This document shows, one piece after another, positions 8,622-17,409 of a stretch of 64,000 nt of DNA (position 1 is its first letter; each line of letters begins with the position of its first letter). Made by a program: the position numbers and the translations under genes. Under the pieces are notes generated by a model. The model was not told the origin of the DNA and ran no database searches. It worked only from the letters and a program-made list of their open reading frames with translations. The DNA lies in assembly GCA_028819195.1 (NCBI GenBank), contig JAPPMF010000009.1, positions 124,001 through 188,000 of the forward strand, written 5' to 3'. This DNA comes from Bin55 sp028819195 (GTDB lineage Bacteria > Pseudomonadota > Gammaproteobacteria > Pseudomonadales > Azotimanducaceae).

Positions 8622-9524
8622 ATGGGATACTTATCTAAGATCGAGTGGACGGATCATACTTTTAATCCATGGTGGGGTTGTACTAAGATTTCACCTGCGT
8701 GTGACTTTTGTTACGCAGAATCATTTTCTCGTAGATTAGGGATGGATATCTGGAGTTCACGTAACAAACGGCGATTCCTGAGTGAATCTAATTGGAAACA
8801 ACCGCTCAAATGGAATGCCAAAGCCGCCGCAAAAGGTGAGCGAGCACGAGTGTTCTGTGCTTCAATGAGCGATGTTTTCGAATATAAGAAGGGACTCACA
8901 GCACTCAGAGACAGACTTTGGTCTTTAATCGACAGTACACCCTCTTTGATTTGGTTACTGCTCACTAAGCGACCTCACTTAGTAAACCGTATGGTGCCCT
9001 GGAGTGAAGATTGGCCGAGTAATGTGTGGATAGGAACCACAGTAGAAGATCAGAAATGGTTACAGAAACGGCTACCACACGTGGAAAAGATTCCAACAAC
9101 CAACCGGTTTTTGTCGTGTGAACCACTATTGGGGAGCATTGACTTGGGTTCTTGGTTAGCGCGTGACATCATCCGATGGGTGATCGCTGGCGGTGAAAGT
9201 GGTAGTTGCGCGCGACCAAGCGATCCGCAATGGTTTTACTCTCTTCGTGATCAATGTCAACAGTATCAAATTCCGTTTCACTTCAAGCAATGGGGAAATT
9301 GGGCTCCGATAAATTCAGTCAAAGAAGGTGTACCGCGAGCTACTCTGAACGAAAATTTTTCTACGTCAATGGGAAGATTTCCCAAAAAAATAGCAGGAAG
9401 AAGTTTGGAAGGGCGATATTGGAATCAATTACCAAAGGAATTATTCATAGGGGGAAGGGGCAATGGGACAGCGCCATTCCTAAACAAAAAATATGGTAAA
9501 CACTGCAGAAATAAACCTATATAG
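8622..9524 (+). CDS. DUF5131 / phage Gp37-Gp68 family three-Cys-motif protein
   Basis: 300 residues. It opens with the family hallmark IEWTDHTFNPWWGCTKISPACDFCYAE. The three cysteines (C-x6-C-x2-C) resemble a radical-SAM cluster site in spacing style but not exactly. Further family segments are FCASMSDVFE, LLLTKRP, WIGTTVEDQ and WVIAGGESG, and HFKQWGNW near the end. It is the partner for which TcmP was named and follows tcmP closely, so the two should act together. A radical-SAM-like, Fe-S based chemistry is an inference from the cysteine motif and the barrel-like strand pattern. The gene ends 76 bp before the convergent trkH. Confidence 0.88.
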   Translation: MGYLSKIEWTDHTFNPWWGCTKISPACDFCYAESFSRRLGMDIWSSRNKRRFLSESNWKQPLKWNAKAAAKGERARVFCASMSDVFEYKKGLTALRDRLWSLIDSTPSLIWLLLTKRPHLVNRMVPWSEDWPSNVWIGTTVEDQKWLQKRLPHVEKIPTTNRFLSCEPLLGSIDLGSWLARDIIRWVIAGGESGSCARPSDPQWFYSLRDQCQQYQIPFHFKQWGNWAPINSVKEGVPRATLNENFSTSMGRFPKKIAGRSLEGRYWNQLPKELFIGGRGNGTAPFLNKKYGKHCRNKPI

Positions 9525-9562
9525 TGTGTTCCAATTCTCGTACTCAACGAAATTTCACGAAA

Positions 9563-9578
9563 TGTTCCACGTGGAACA
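9563..9578. promoter_or_regulatory. parS: parS-like centromere site 1
   Basis: A perfect 16 bp palindrome TGTTCCACGTGGAACA, the sequence bound by chromosomal ParB in pseudomonads and related bacteria. It sits in the short gap between the DUF5131 gene and trkH. A second identical copy lies at 12901. ParB loading here would help segregate the origin region, in keeping with the nearby gyrB. The parAB genes themselves are not in the window. Confidence 0.88.
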
Positions 9579-9599
9579 TTGAACCTAGTTTGTTGTGTG

Positions 9600-11072
9600 T
9601 TAACGCCGCCAATATCGCGGTGCAAACAAAACCAACAATGTGAAAATTTCTAAACGGCCCAATATCATCGCAACAACGAGTATATATTTCTCGATACTAC
9701 CTAATGATTGATAATTGTGAGCCAGTTGCCCTAAACCCGGTCCTAAATTATTCAAACACGCGGCAACGGCCGAAAAAGCCGTGTCCAAGTCCAAAGATGA
9801 CACAAACATTAGCGACCAAAGTAGAACAATAAAAACTGCTGCATACATGGCAACGAAGCCAACCGTCGATTCCAAAATTCGCTCACTAATCCTTTGGTTA
9901 TTCAACTTAGCATAGAAAAAAGCTCCGGGTTGAATTAGTTGTTGAATCTCTCGGACTCCTTGTTTGAATAAGATTAAGATTCTGAACACCTTGAAACCAC
10001 CACCAGTAGATCCCGAACACGCTCCAGTAAAACTCACGAAAAGTAACATCACCGGACACATCACAGGCCACATGGAAAAATCGGCAGTGCTAAACCCAGT
10101 TGTGGTCATAAAAGACACCGAGTGAAAGATGCCATCTCTTAATACGTTCCCGTCGAAACCGGGAGAAATCCATAGTTTTCCACAAATTAAGAAACACACA
10201 ATCAACAGACACAGAAAATAAAAAAGAACCTCGTCGTCTTTGAAGTATGTTTTGAAGAAATGCCTGATTCGTCCGATATCTCCTGTCCGATGGATCGCTA
10301 CATGATGAAGAACAAAATTACATCCCGAGATTATGACAAACACAATGATAGCTGTTTCAACAGCAGCGCTATCAAAGTATCCAATATTTGCGTCATGGGT
10401 AGAAAACCCACCGATTGAGACGGTAGAAAAGGCATGTGCGATCGCATCGAACGGTGACATACCGACTATCCAAAAGGTTATAGCACATGCCACAGTCAAG
10501 AACAAGTAGATTTTCCAAAGCGCGAGAGCAACCTCTCGAACACGAAGTTGCACCGGTACTTCCTTGGCGTCACCTGGTAGTTCGGCTTTGACTAGTTGTC
10601 TTCCGCCGATGCCAAGCATAGGTAAGATAGCGACGGTAAGTAGGATAATGCCCATACCTCCAAACCAACAGACAAATTGCCGATAAAACAGGAGGGAACG
10701 CGGCATATCGTCAAGACCAACCAATACCGTGGCACCGGTCGTAGTTACGACGGACGCAGCTTCAAAAACCGCATCCGCAAGTGTTGGTACAGTATTCGGA
10801 ATGAGTAAGAATGGTAAAGACGCTAAGCCTGACAAGCACACATAAACGGTACTGACGATTAAAAACGAGTCTCGAGTTCTCAAGCTATTATTCTTACCAC
10901 GTAATCGGAAACCAGCGTACCCTAACCCTAAGGCAAGGAGTGAACAAATCGTAAACGCTACAATCGTGGGGTCTTGGAAAATTATCGCCAGAATTAACGG
11001 GACGATAAAGACTGGGCTAAATAGGAGTATCGCTACTCCTAAAACACCAATTATCGTACGACGAACTGACAC
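9600..11072 (-). CDS. trkH: Trk system potassium transporter subunit TrkH
   Basis: 490 residues with about ten hydrophobic segments arranged as four M-P-M repeats. Selectivity-filter-like turns are visible: TTGATVL, SIGGFSTHD, TTTGFSTADF and NNLGPGLG. It is the inner-membrane channel of the low-affinity K+ uptake system and is gated by the cytoplasmic TrkA ring. The GTG start follows directly on the TAG of trkA (TAGGTG), so the two are cotranslated. The order def-fmt-rsmB-trkA-trkH matches the origin-proximal block of pseudomonads, except that trkH often lies elsewhere there. Confidence 0.95.
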   Translation of the reverse strand: MSVRRTIIGVLGVAILLFSPVFIVPLILAIIFQDPTIVAFTICSLLALGLGYAGFRLRGKNNSLRTRDSFLIVSTVYVCLSGLASLPFLLIPNTVPTLADAVFEAASVVTTTGATVLVGLDDMPRSLLFYRQFVCWFGGMGIILLTVAILPMLGIGGRQLVKAELPGDAKEVPVQLRVREVALALWKIYLFLTVACAITFWIVGMSPFDAIAHAFSTVSIGGFSTHDANIGYFDSAAVETAIIVFVIISGCNFVLHHVAIHRTGDIGRIRHFFKTYFKDDEVLFYFLCLLIVCFLICGKLWISPGFDGNVLRDGIFHSVSFMTTTGFSTADFSMWPVMCPVMLLFVSFTGACSGSTGGGFKVFRILILFKQGVREIQQLIQPGAFFYAKLNNQRISERILESTVGFVAMYAAVFIVLLWSLMFVSSLDLDTAFSAVAACLNNLGPGLGQLAHNYQSLGSIEKYILVVAMILGRLEIFTLLVLFAPRYWRR

Positions 11073-12449
11073 CTAAACAAAAGAAAAGGCACTTGGTTGT
11101 AAGAACGCGAGAATTTTGCGAACATCCGTTCCGTCCGCAACAAAGAAGATTAGATGGTCATTTTCTTGGAAGGTTGTTTCTTCAGCGATTTCTATCATTT
11201 GGTTCCCGCGGATTATCGTACCTAAACGTGCATTAGCTGGTAATTCGAGATCGGCAACGAGGGAACCTACGACTTTATTTGCTTTAGACGTTCCGCGTAG
11301 AACGGTTTCAAATATTTCACTTGTGCCAAGGCGCAATCGCCGCGCTGATTGAACGCTTCGTGAATGGAGTTGCGCTAAAACCGAACTCGCCGTAGAACGT
11401 TGAGGAGAAAAAGCCACATCTATCGAAGTTTCACTGATGAGTCTCAAATAATTGTCGTGACTCACGAGTGATACCGCACGTTTCGTTCCTTCCTTTTTAG
11501 CAGTGAGACAGGACATGAGATTAATCTCGTCGTTATTAGTAACTGCGATAAACATATCCGTATCTTCCATTTCACACTCGTTCAATAGAGTTGAATCCGT
11601 CGCATCGCCCGTATAAACTATGCCATTATTAAGCACATGTGATGCTTCACGAGCGTGTACGGGGTCTTGTTCAATCAATCGCACAGTGTTTTCTTTTTGC
11701 AATGCTAAAGCTAGTTTAGTGCCAATGTGGCCACCTCCTGCGATACATATTTTCTTTTTCTTTTTTATTTCACCATGACATTTTGTCATAACTCGTTCAA
11801 GCTCTTGATCGGCTACAAGCAGATAAACCTCGTCATCTTCTAAAACGACATCATTGTTTTCTTCGGACAACCATCGGTCAATCCGAAAAGCAGCCAAGAA
11901 ACGTGTATTGGGTGTCGGTCGCCAGCCAGAAATACTAGCTAAGGAAATGCCGGTAGGTGCATAACCCAATCGAGTCTTGAACCCAACAATCGTAATTTTT
12001 GCATCTTGGAACGAAGCTATTTCAAGTGTATGTGGATATTTTGCTAACTGTTCGATTTGTTCGCCAATTACCCGTTCGGGGTTAATTACCAATACATTTT
12101 TTAGGTATGCTGACTTAAACTTTGTACAAGCTTCATATTCGTCGGATCGCAATCGTGCAATTATGTTTGTTGTTGAATAAACCTCTCGGGCAATTTCCGC
12201 AGCAATGATGTTGACCTCGTCGACTCCGGTAACGGCAATAACCATATCGGCATCGTTAGTGTTTGCTTTTTCAAGGACGCTAGGGCGTGCTGCATTCCCT
12301 TGAATGGTGGTACAACCATCATACTTTCGTTCAAAAGACTTAAGAGTTTCGGCGTTTTCGTCTACGACCGTCATTTTGCTCGCATGACGATGCAATACGT
12401 CGGCAATCGAACCACCGACTGCACCACCACCTAAAATCACTACATACAT
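11073..12449 (-). CDS. trkA: Trk potassium transporter NAD-binding regulator TrkA
   Basis: 458 residues made of two RCK_N/RCK_C halves. The first begins MYVVILGGGAVGGSIADVLHRH (Rossmann nucleotide loop GGGAVG) and the second has KICIAGGGHIGTKLALAL at about residue 231. Each is followed by an acidic strand end (VVDE, LIEQDP) that binds the ribose of NAD(H) or ATP. It is a peripheral cytoplasmic regulator that assembles a gating ring on TrkH, encoded immediately downstream. Its 5' end overlaps the stop region of rsmB by about 10 bases. Length and domain layout are standard. Confidence 0.96.
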   Translation of the reverse strand: MYVVILGGGAVGGSIADVLHRHASKMTVVDENAETLKSFERKYDGCTTIQGNAARPSVLEKANTNDADMVIAVTGVDEVNIIAAEIAREVYSTTNIIARLRSDEYEACTKFKSAYLKNVLVINPERVIGEQIEQLAKYPHTLEIASFQDAKITIVGFKTRLGYAPTGISLASISGWRPTPNTRFLAAFRIDRWLSEENNDVVLEDDEVYLLVADQELERVMTKCHGEIKKKKKICIAGGGHIGTKLALALQKENTVRLIEQDPVHAREASHVLNNGIVYTGDATDSTLLNECEMEDTDMFIAVTNNDEINLMSCLTAKKEGTKRAVSLVSHDNYLRLISETSIDVAFSPQRSTASSVLAQLHSRSVQSARRLRLGTSEIFETVLRGTSKANKVVGSLVADLELPANARLGTIIRGNQMIEIAEETTFQENDHLIFFVADGTDVRKILAFLQPSAFSFV

Positions 12450-13738
12450 GCGTTAAATTTCTTAACCTTTCTCAGTCTACAAAAGTAGAAACCATCTGAA
12501 CCACCTTCTTGTGGAATTGTTTGCCAACCATATTTTGTTGAAACCCCATACGGTAAGGTAATTGCCTCGTTCGTGACGTCTTGATATTCCATTAAAAAAC
12601 ATTCAATAATTTCATCATTTTCGGCTTGGAATATCGAGCATGTCGTGTAGATCATACTTCCTCCATACTCCAGCATTTTCCACAACTTACGAATGAGTTT
12701 TCCTTGTAATTCTGCGTTTTCTTTCACACTTTCCGTAGTACAGTGCAGTTTAATGTCAGGATGGCGGCGTAACGTGCCGGAACCTGAACATGGTGCGTCT
12801 AGTAGAATTCTTTGGAATCGCATGTCGTCGATTTCAGTTTCATTCGTCAGATCGGCTTGGATGTAGGTGTGTTCGTGGAGAACATTATCGTTCGTTCGAA
12901 TGTTCCACGTGGAACATCTAGTTTTGATATCTACTGAAATTATCTGGTTTTGTGGGTATAAGTCACGTATTTGACGCGTTTTTACACCAGGAAACGCACA
13001 GGCATCAAGAATTATGTCCGACGGAAGCGAATCTAAGAGTGGAACTGCCAGCTGTGAAGATAGATCCTGAACAGCAAAGTAATCTTCCTCGAATCCAGGT
13101 AACGTTTGCATCCGTTTGGGGTTAAGTACATTGATCGCATTGGGAACAACGGTTTTGCCGAACTCAATCTGCTGTTCCTCTAGTAAAGCGCAATACTCCT
13201 GCACGGAAATCTCATTCACATTGATTCTGAGTGTCAATGATGGGTGTTGAGTATTATTTTCAAGAATTGATACAGCATGTAGTGGATATTCTGTTTGAAT
13301 CCAATCAATGATCCAGTTAGGTAGTTCGTACTTTGAAGTGTTTTCCTGAATAGGAGTGGTATTGTCGTATTTTCTTAGTACTGCATTAATCATCGAACTT
13401 GCCGAAGTTTTACCCAATTTCTTTATCGATTCAACTAAGTTATTTACACAAGCTGCCCGAGGGCTTGATGAAAATTGCAACTGACAGGCACCAATCAACA
13501 ACACTGCCCACACTTCACGGTCAAGGGTTGTGTGATTACGGTTCAATAACATTCGAAGCCGTTCAGCTAGCGAGAAATAGTGTCGAAGTGTTTGAAAACA
13601 AAGGAACGAGACATTAGGATAGTGCTTAGACTCTCGATAACGTTGCAACGAAGTCTCTAGTGGTTGGCCATTGAAAACACGTAACAAAGCGCGCACGGCC
13701 AATACGGTGGCGCTGTGATTAGGTTTCGAACTGCACAC
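12440..13738 (-). CDS. rsmB: 16S rRNA (cytosine-967-C5)-methyltransferase RsmB
   Basis: 432 residues, GTG start, overlapping the end of fmt by 20 bases. The N-terminal NusB-like domain (about 1-140) precedes a SAM-dependent RNA m5C methyltransferase domain. Both catalytic cysteines are present, in DAPCSGSG and TTCSIF. The SAM loop normally read CAAPGGKT is here CAFPGVKT, with two substitutions, which is unusual for the family. It methylates C967 of 16S rRNA before subunit assembly. A parS palindrome is embedded in the gene at 12901-12916 and encodes CSTWN, so this stretch is under both DNA-site and protein constraint. Confidence 0.93.
   Translation of the reverse strand: MCSSKPNHSATVLAVRALLRVFNGQPLETSLQRYRESKHYPNVSFLCFQTLRHYFSLAERLRMLLNRNHTTLDREVWAVLLIGACQLQFSSSPRAACVNNLVESIKKLGKTSASSMINAVLRKYDNTTPIQENTSKYELPNWIIDWIQTEYPLHAVSILENNTQHPSLTLRINVNEISVQEYCALLEEQQIEFGKTVVPNAINVLNPKRMQTLPGFEEDYFAVQDLSSQLAVPLLDSLPSDIILDACAFPGVKTRQIRDLYPQNQIISVDIKTRCSTWNIRTNDNVLHEHTYIQADLTNETEIDDMRFQRILLDAPCSGSGTLRRHPDIKLHCTTESVKENAELQGKLIRKLWKMLEYGGSMIYTTCSIFQAENDEIIECFLMEYQDVTNEAITLPYGVSTKYGWQTIPQEGGSDGFYFCRLRKVKKFNACM
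12901..12916. promoter_or_regulatory. parS: parS-like centromere site 2, inside rsmB
   Basis: The same perfect 16 bp palindrome as at 9563, TGTTCCACGTGGAACA, lies within the rsmB coding sequence. Two identical 16-mers 3.3 kb apart cannot be chance. Chromosomal parS sites inside genes are known in other bacteria. Together they mark a ParB-loading region near the origin. Confidence 0.87.
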
Positions 13739-14654
13739 CAGAAGTAAACAACGTCTTATAGCCGTTTTTTGCTTGCTTAATCGACATTGGTATTCCTTTG
13801 CCTAAATTCAATTGAACTGCATGGACCCGTATCCCACCCTCTGCGGTACCAACGAGAACGTCGGAGTTCTGACAATAAACTACACCAGGCTCAAAGCTCC
13901 CAGGGATCACATTGGCACTGAGAATCCGAATTCGCACATCACTTTTCGAGGTGAAGGCAGGATTGTGATCATAAAAAGCGCGGATTTGACGATCAATTTG
14001 GGTAGCGGAGTTTAACCAATTGATTCTTGCGTCTTCTTTCGTTAAACGCTTTGCATAGCTGGCTTGATTCGAATCTTGTGGTGTTGGTTCAGGGGTCGAA
14101 TTGTTCCGTCTTTTAGACAAGTGTTCAATGAGCAGTTGAGCACCTTCTTGAGCTAGGATCTTGGTTAAACTGCGAGTGGTCTCGTGTCCCGTTAGATTTA
14201 CACTACACTGGGCATATACCGGTCCAGCATCCAGTTGTTTTACTACTTGCATGATGCTTACACCTGTCTTAGTATCTCCGGACAAAATCGTATGTTCTAC
14301 AGGTGTGGCTCCTCGCCAACGTGGCAACAGGGAAGGATGTACGTTTACACATCCAAACCGGGGCGTCTTGATAACGTTTTCAGGGAGTATTTGCCCGTAT
14401 GCTGCGACAACTAACAAGTCTAACCCTGCTAACAGAGAAAGTTGTTTGGTAATATTTGGTGGGCTTCCTACCGATATATTGCTAGACTCAGCAAAATCAT
14501 GTACTGGTGTTTTCCGGATACGTTGCCCGCGACCTGTAGGTTTCGGTGGTTGAGTGAATACAACGATAGGGCAAAATTCGGTTTGGACTAAGGCAGCTAG
14601 AATTGAAACAGCAAAAGCTGGGCTACCGGCGAAGCCCAATTTAAGTTTTGTCAA
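13719..14654 (-). CDS. fmt: Methionyl-tRNA formyltransferase
   Basis: 311 residues, TTG start at 14654, three bases after the def stop. The N-terminal formyl-transfer domain carries the LGFAGSPAFAVSILAAL start and the catalytic block NVHPSLLPRWRGATPVEHTILSGD, including the N, H and downstream D (QLDAGPVY) of the formyl-THF hydrolase/transferase fold. The C-terminal beta-barrel binds the tRNA acceptor. It formylates initiator Met-tRNA; peptide deformylase encoded just upstream removes the group later, so pairing in one operon makes functional sense. Confidence 0.96.
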   Translation of the reverse strand: MTKLKLGFAGSPAFAVSILAALVQTEFCPIVVFTQPPKPTGRGQRIRKTPVHDFAESSNISVGSPPNITKQLSLLAGLDLLVVAAYGQILPENVIKTPRFGCVNVHPSLLPRWRGATPVEHTILSGDTKTGVSIMQVVKQLDAGPVYAQCSVNLTGHETTRSLTKILAQEGAQLLIEHLSKRRNNSTPEPTPQDSNQASYAKRLTKEDARINWLNSATQIDRQIRAFYDHNPAFTSKSDVRIRILSANVIPGSFEPGVVYCQNSDVLVGTAEGGIRVHAVQLNLGKGIPMSIKQAKNGYKTLFTSGVQFET

Positions 14655-14656
14655 GC

Positions 14657-15157
14657 TTACGCGGCTGCCTTCATTTTCACTAGTTTTCGTCGAATTCGAG
14701 ATTGTTTCAACGTCGATAAATAGTCGACAAACAACTTACCATCAAGATGGTCGATCTCATGTAAGATACAAGCAGCTTCTAACCCTGACGCGGATTTGGT
14801 AAATGGTTTCCCATGAATATCGACAGCCGAAACCTGAATGGATTGTGCGCGATTAACTTTTTCGAAAAAGCCGGGTACTGACAAGCAACCTTCTTCGACT
14901 GTTTGAGCTTTTTCTTGGGTTTGAATTTCTGGATTAATGAATGTTTGTAGTGCCTGGTGGTCTTTGGATAGGTCGATCACAAGAACGCGTAGTGGAACGC
15001 CGACTTGAATCGCGGCTAGCCCGATCCCATTTTCGTGATACATCGTATGTGCCATGTTCTCGACCAGTGTTGCGAGATCGGCATTGAAATCCGTCACGGG
15101 TTTTGCAACGTGTCGTAATCTTGGGTCTGGATGGACTAATACTGAGAGTAACTGCAT
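14657..15157 (-). CDS. def: Peptide deformylase
   Basis: 166 residues. All three signature motifs are present: GIGLAAIQVG, EEGCLSVPG (metal-binding Cys) and HEIDHLDG (two metal His and the catalytic Glu). The Fe2+ enzyme removes the N-formyl group from nascent proteins. It is the first gene of the minus-strand run def-fmt-rsmB-trkA-trkH. Length is normal (E. coli 169). Confidence 0.97.
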   Translation of the reverse strand: MQLLSVLVHPDPRLRHVAKPVTDFNADLATLVENMAHTMYHENGIGLAAIQVGVPLRVLVIDLSKDHQALQTFINPEIQTQEKAQTVEEGCLSVPGFFEKVNRAQSIQVSAVDIHGKPFTKSASGLEAACILHEIDHLDGKLFVDYLSTLKQSRIRRKLVKMKAAA

Positions 15158-15498
15158 AAGCTTAGTGTGAGATTCGACGAAATGGAGTTAAGTCGTTATA
15201 TCTCAAAAATCTTCATTATTTTATCCGTGAGGGGTGTCACAACGGGATTGTTCGTATTGACAATCGTAGTTACGCGCGATATTCCTTCAGATTTCAGCGA
15301 TGTTTAACCGGATACCACGAGAAACAACTACGAAAATAGAGCAAATGGCATGGAATTTAGACAAACACCACGTTAGCAATGGGTTTATAGTCGGGAGAGA
15401 CGCCCCGTCGCTGAGAACGAGCTGTACTTACGAACTTGCCTGTGCGACGGGTTTTAGAATTGAGTTGATACCTTAGTCGAGCGCCAAAAACGGGTTAC
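15158..15498. other. Intergenic region between def and glnII
   Basis: About 340 bp without a convincing gene. It should hold the def operon promoter. An interrupted inverted repeat, CCCGTCGC (15404-15411) and GCGACGGG (15444-15451), followed on the plus strand by TTTTAG, could form a long-loop hairpin. It lies about 50 bp past the end of glnII and is a possible transcript end or small RNA, but I see no family resemblance. Confidence 0.4.
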
Positions 15499-16512
15499 TC
15501 AATCATCTAAAGCGTCTTTCGTGGTCCGAACAATAACTGACGCCACTTTGTAAGGATCGGCATTCGAGGCAGGCCGACGATCTTCTAATCTACCTTTCCA
15601 ACCGTCTTCTACCGTAGCAACTGGGATTCGAATCGAAGCACCCCGATCGTAAAGCCCGTAAGTAAACTGGTCGATCGACTGTGTTTCATGTAATCCGGTT
15701 AGACGTTGTTCGTTATCGGCACCATACACATCTATATGTCTGCGAATATTGCGACCAAACTCCTCACAGATTTTGGTAAACAGCGATTCATCGCCCTTAG
15801 AACGCATAACACCATTCGAAAAGTTGGCGTGCATGCCGGAACCATTCCAGTCGGTTTGCCCCAATGGTTTAGGATGCCAATTGATTCCGTACCCCCACTT
15901 CTCAGCATTTCGTTCCGCCAAGTAGCGTGCGACCCACGTTTGGTCGCCGGCACTTTTCGCACCTCTGGCGAAAATTTGGAATTCCCACTGACCAGCGGCG
16001 ACTTCTGCGTTGATACCTTCGACATTAATGCCAGCTTCAAGACACTGATCCAAGTGATCTTCGACACATTCACGTCCGAAGTTATTTTCCGCGCCTACCG
16101 AACAATAATACGGTCCCTGTGGTCGCGGGAAACCTTTAACGGGGAAGCCAGGGGGTAAAGAGGTCTCAAGATCCCACAGAAAGTACTCTTGTTCAAATCC
16201 AAACCAAAAGTCGTCATCGTCGTCATCAATAAGCGCGCGCCCGTTAGAATCGTGCGGTTCGCCGTCAGCATCGAGAACCTCCGTCATAACAAGAAAACCA
16301 TCTTTTCGCGCCGGATCGCGGAAGATAGCGACCGGACGTAGTATTAAGTCGGAGGTGCTCCCTTCTGCTTGGGCGGTTGAACTACCATCGAATGACCAAT
16401 CTGGACAAGACTCAAGACGTCCATCAAAGTTAGTTTCGATGCGGGTTTTGCTACGGAGACTCTGTGTGGGTACATATCCATCGAGCCAAATATATTCAAG
16501 TTTTGCTTTCAT
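15499..16512 (-). CDS. glnII: Glutamine synthetase type II (eukaryotic-type)
   Basis: 337 residues, about half the size of standard GlnA and with the GSII layout. The beta-grasp start EYIWLDGYVPTQSLRSKTR and PDWSFDGSSTAQAEG are followed by the catalytic block FGFEQEYFLWD, and GSGMHANFS and RIPVATVEDGWKGRLEDRRPASNADPY near the C-terminus. It makes glutamine from glutamate, ammonia and ATP. GSII enzymes form octamers or decamers and lack the adenylylation control of GSI, so nitrogen regulation would be transcriptional here. GSII is patchy in proteobacteria. The gene is single, with 131 bp to its upstream neighbour. Confidence 0.94.
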   Translation of the reverse strand: MKAKLEYIWLDGYVPTQSLRSKTRIETNFDGRLESCPDWSFDGSSTAQAEGSTSDLILRPVAIFRDPARKDGFLVMTEVLDADGEPHDSNGRALIDDDDDDFWFGFEQEYFLWDLETSLPPGFPVKGFPRPQGPYYCSVGAENNFGRECVEDHLDQCLEAGINVEGINAEVAAGQWEFQIFARGAKSAGDQTWVARYLAERNAEKWGYGINWHPKPLGQTDWNGSGMHANFSNGVMRSKGDESLFTKICEEFGRNIRRHIDVYGADNEQRLTGLHETQSIDQFTYGLYDRGASIRIPVATVEDGWKGRLEDRRPASNADPYKVASVIVRTTKDALDD

Positions 16513-16643
16513 ATTAAAAATTGTTTAGTTGCTGTTAAAAAATATATCCAATCCCACGACGGGTACTGGAAAAACAAGTCATTTGTACGACGTAATCTGC
16601 TTTTTCGCAGACTAGACATACGGCTATAAATTTTACTGAATTA

Positions 16644-17357
16644 CTAGTCGGTCGAAAATCGAGGGCTGCGTGATACTTCAGCGGCGTATACATCCGAACG
16701 ATTTTGGTAGGGTTGATCGTCTAATTTGAAATATCGTGAACGCATGACGCGGTCCCGATTGTATGGTGGAGTGAATATATCGATCATACGGGTAAATTTC
16801 TCGGCATGGAGAGAATGGATGTTACCACGAGTTGCCGTAAGTATCGCTGAGTCTCCATTTGTCATTACCAGTGAGCGTTCTTTTTGTAGTAATGGTCGAT
16901 TGTTGTCGCTTGTCTCTTCCAATTTGTCAAAGTGTTCTACTTTGACACGACCTTCTACACACAGGATAACGCCAGTCATATCGGGATGGTCGTGCAGTGG
17001 AATGAGTTCGTCTTCGGCAAACTCTATAAGCGAAATTTCAAACTGAGATTCGCGGTGGAGTGCCCTAATTTCTGGGAAGTACGGATTGCGATCTCGATAA
17101 TTCTCGACAAATCGTTGAATGTGCCCATCTTGGACATGCAGTTTTTGCAATATCTTCTCGATTTTGAGGGTATACTCATCTTGGTCCCAATCGGTTTCAA
17201 ATTGCACGGTGGAAAGTTCAGCACAATGCTGTAGAAAGTCTTCCCAACTGAGCAGATCTTCTTTCGCCATAGTTTTTTTAATGATGGGGAATGCTGATAG
17301 TGCGAGCAAAGCTCCGCCGCTGAGTTTGATAACGGAACGACGAGAAACGAGGGACAA
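16644..17357 (-). CDS. Exported PCO/ADO-type thiol dioxygenase (cupin)
   Basis: 237 residues, apparent TTG start. The leader VSRRSVIKLSGGALLALSAF is a twin-arginine signal (SRRxVIK followed by a hydrophobic run), suggesting export as a folded metalloprotein. The body is a cupin with LHDHPDMTGVILCVEG, the HxH iron-binding pair of the plant cysteine oxidase/aminoethanethiol dioxygenase family, and a third His in NIHSLHAE. Family members add O2 to a thiol (cysteamine or an N-terminal cysteine) to give a sulfinate. A Tat-exported member would act on periplasmic thiols; that is inference. rsgA lies 52 bp upstream in the same direction. Confidence 0.8.
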   Translation of the reverse strand: MSLVSRRSVIKLSGGALLALSAFPIIKKTMAKEDLLSWEDFLQHCAELSTVQFETDWDQDEYTLKIEKILQKLHVQDGHIQRFVENYRDRNPYFPEIRALHRESQFEISLIEFAEDELIPLHDHPDMTGVILCVEGRVKVEHFDKLEETSDNNRPLLQKERSLVMTNGDSAILTATRGNIHSLHAEKFTRMIDIFTPPYNRDRVMRSRYFKLDDQPYQNRSDVYAAEVSRSPRFSTD

Positions 17358-17409
17358 ATCGAAATCTCAATCCAACAATGAGGTAGGGAATTTTAACGAG
17401 TACTTAACT

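Noticed and set aside
15404..15451. Hairpin CCCGTCGC/GCGACGGG as a riboswitch or terminator of glnII
   Set aside because: The loop is 32 nt, the T-run is short and on the opposite strand to glnII, and no riboswitch signature was recognised; kept only as a note on the intergenic region.
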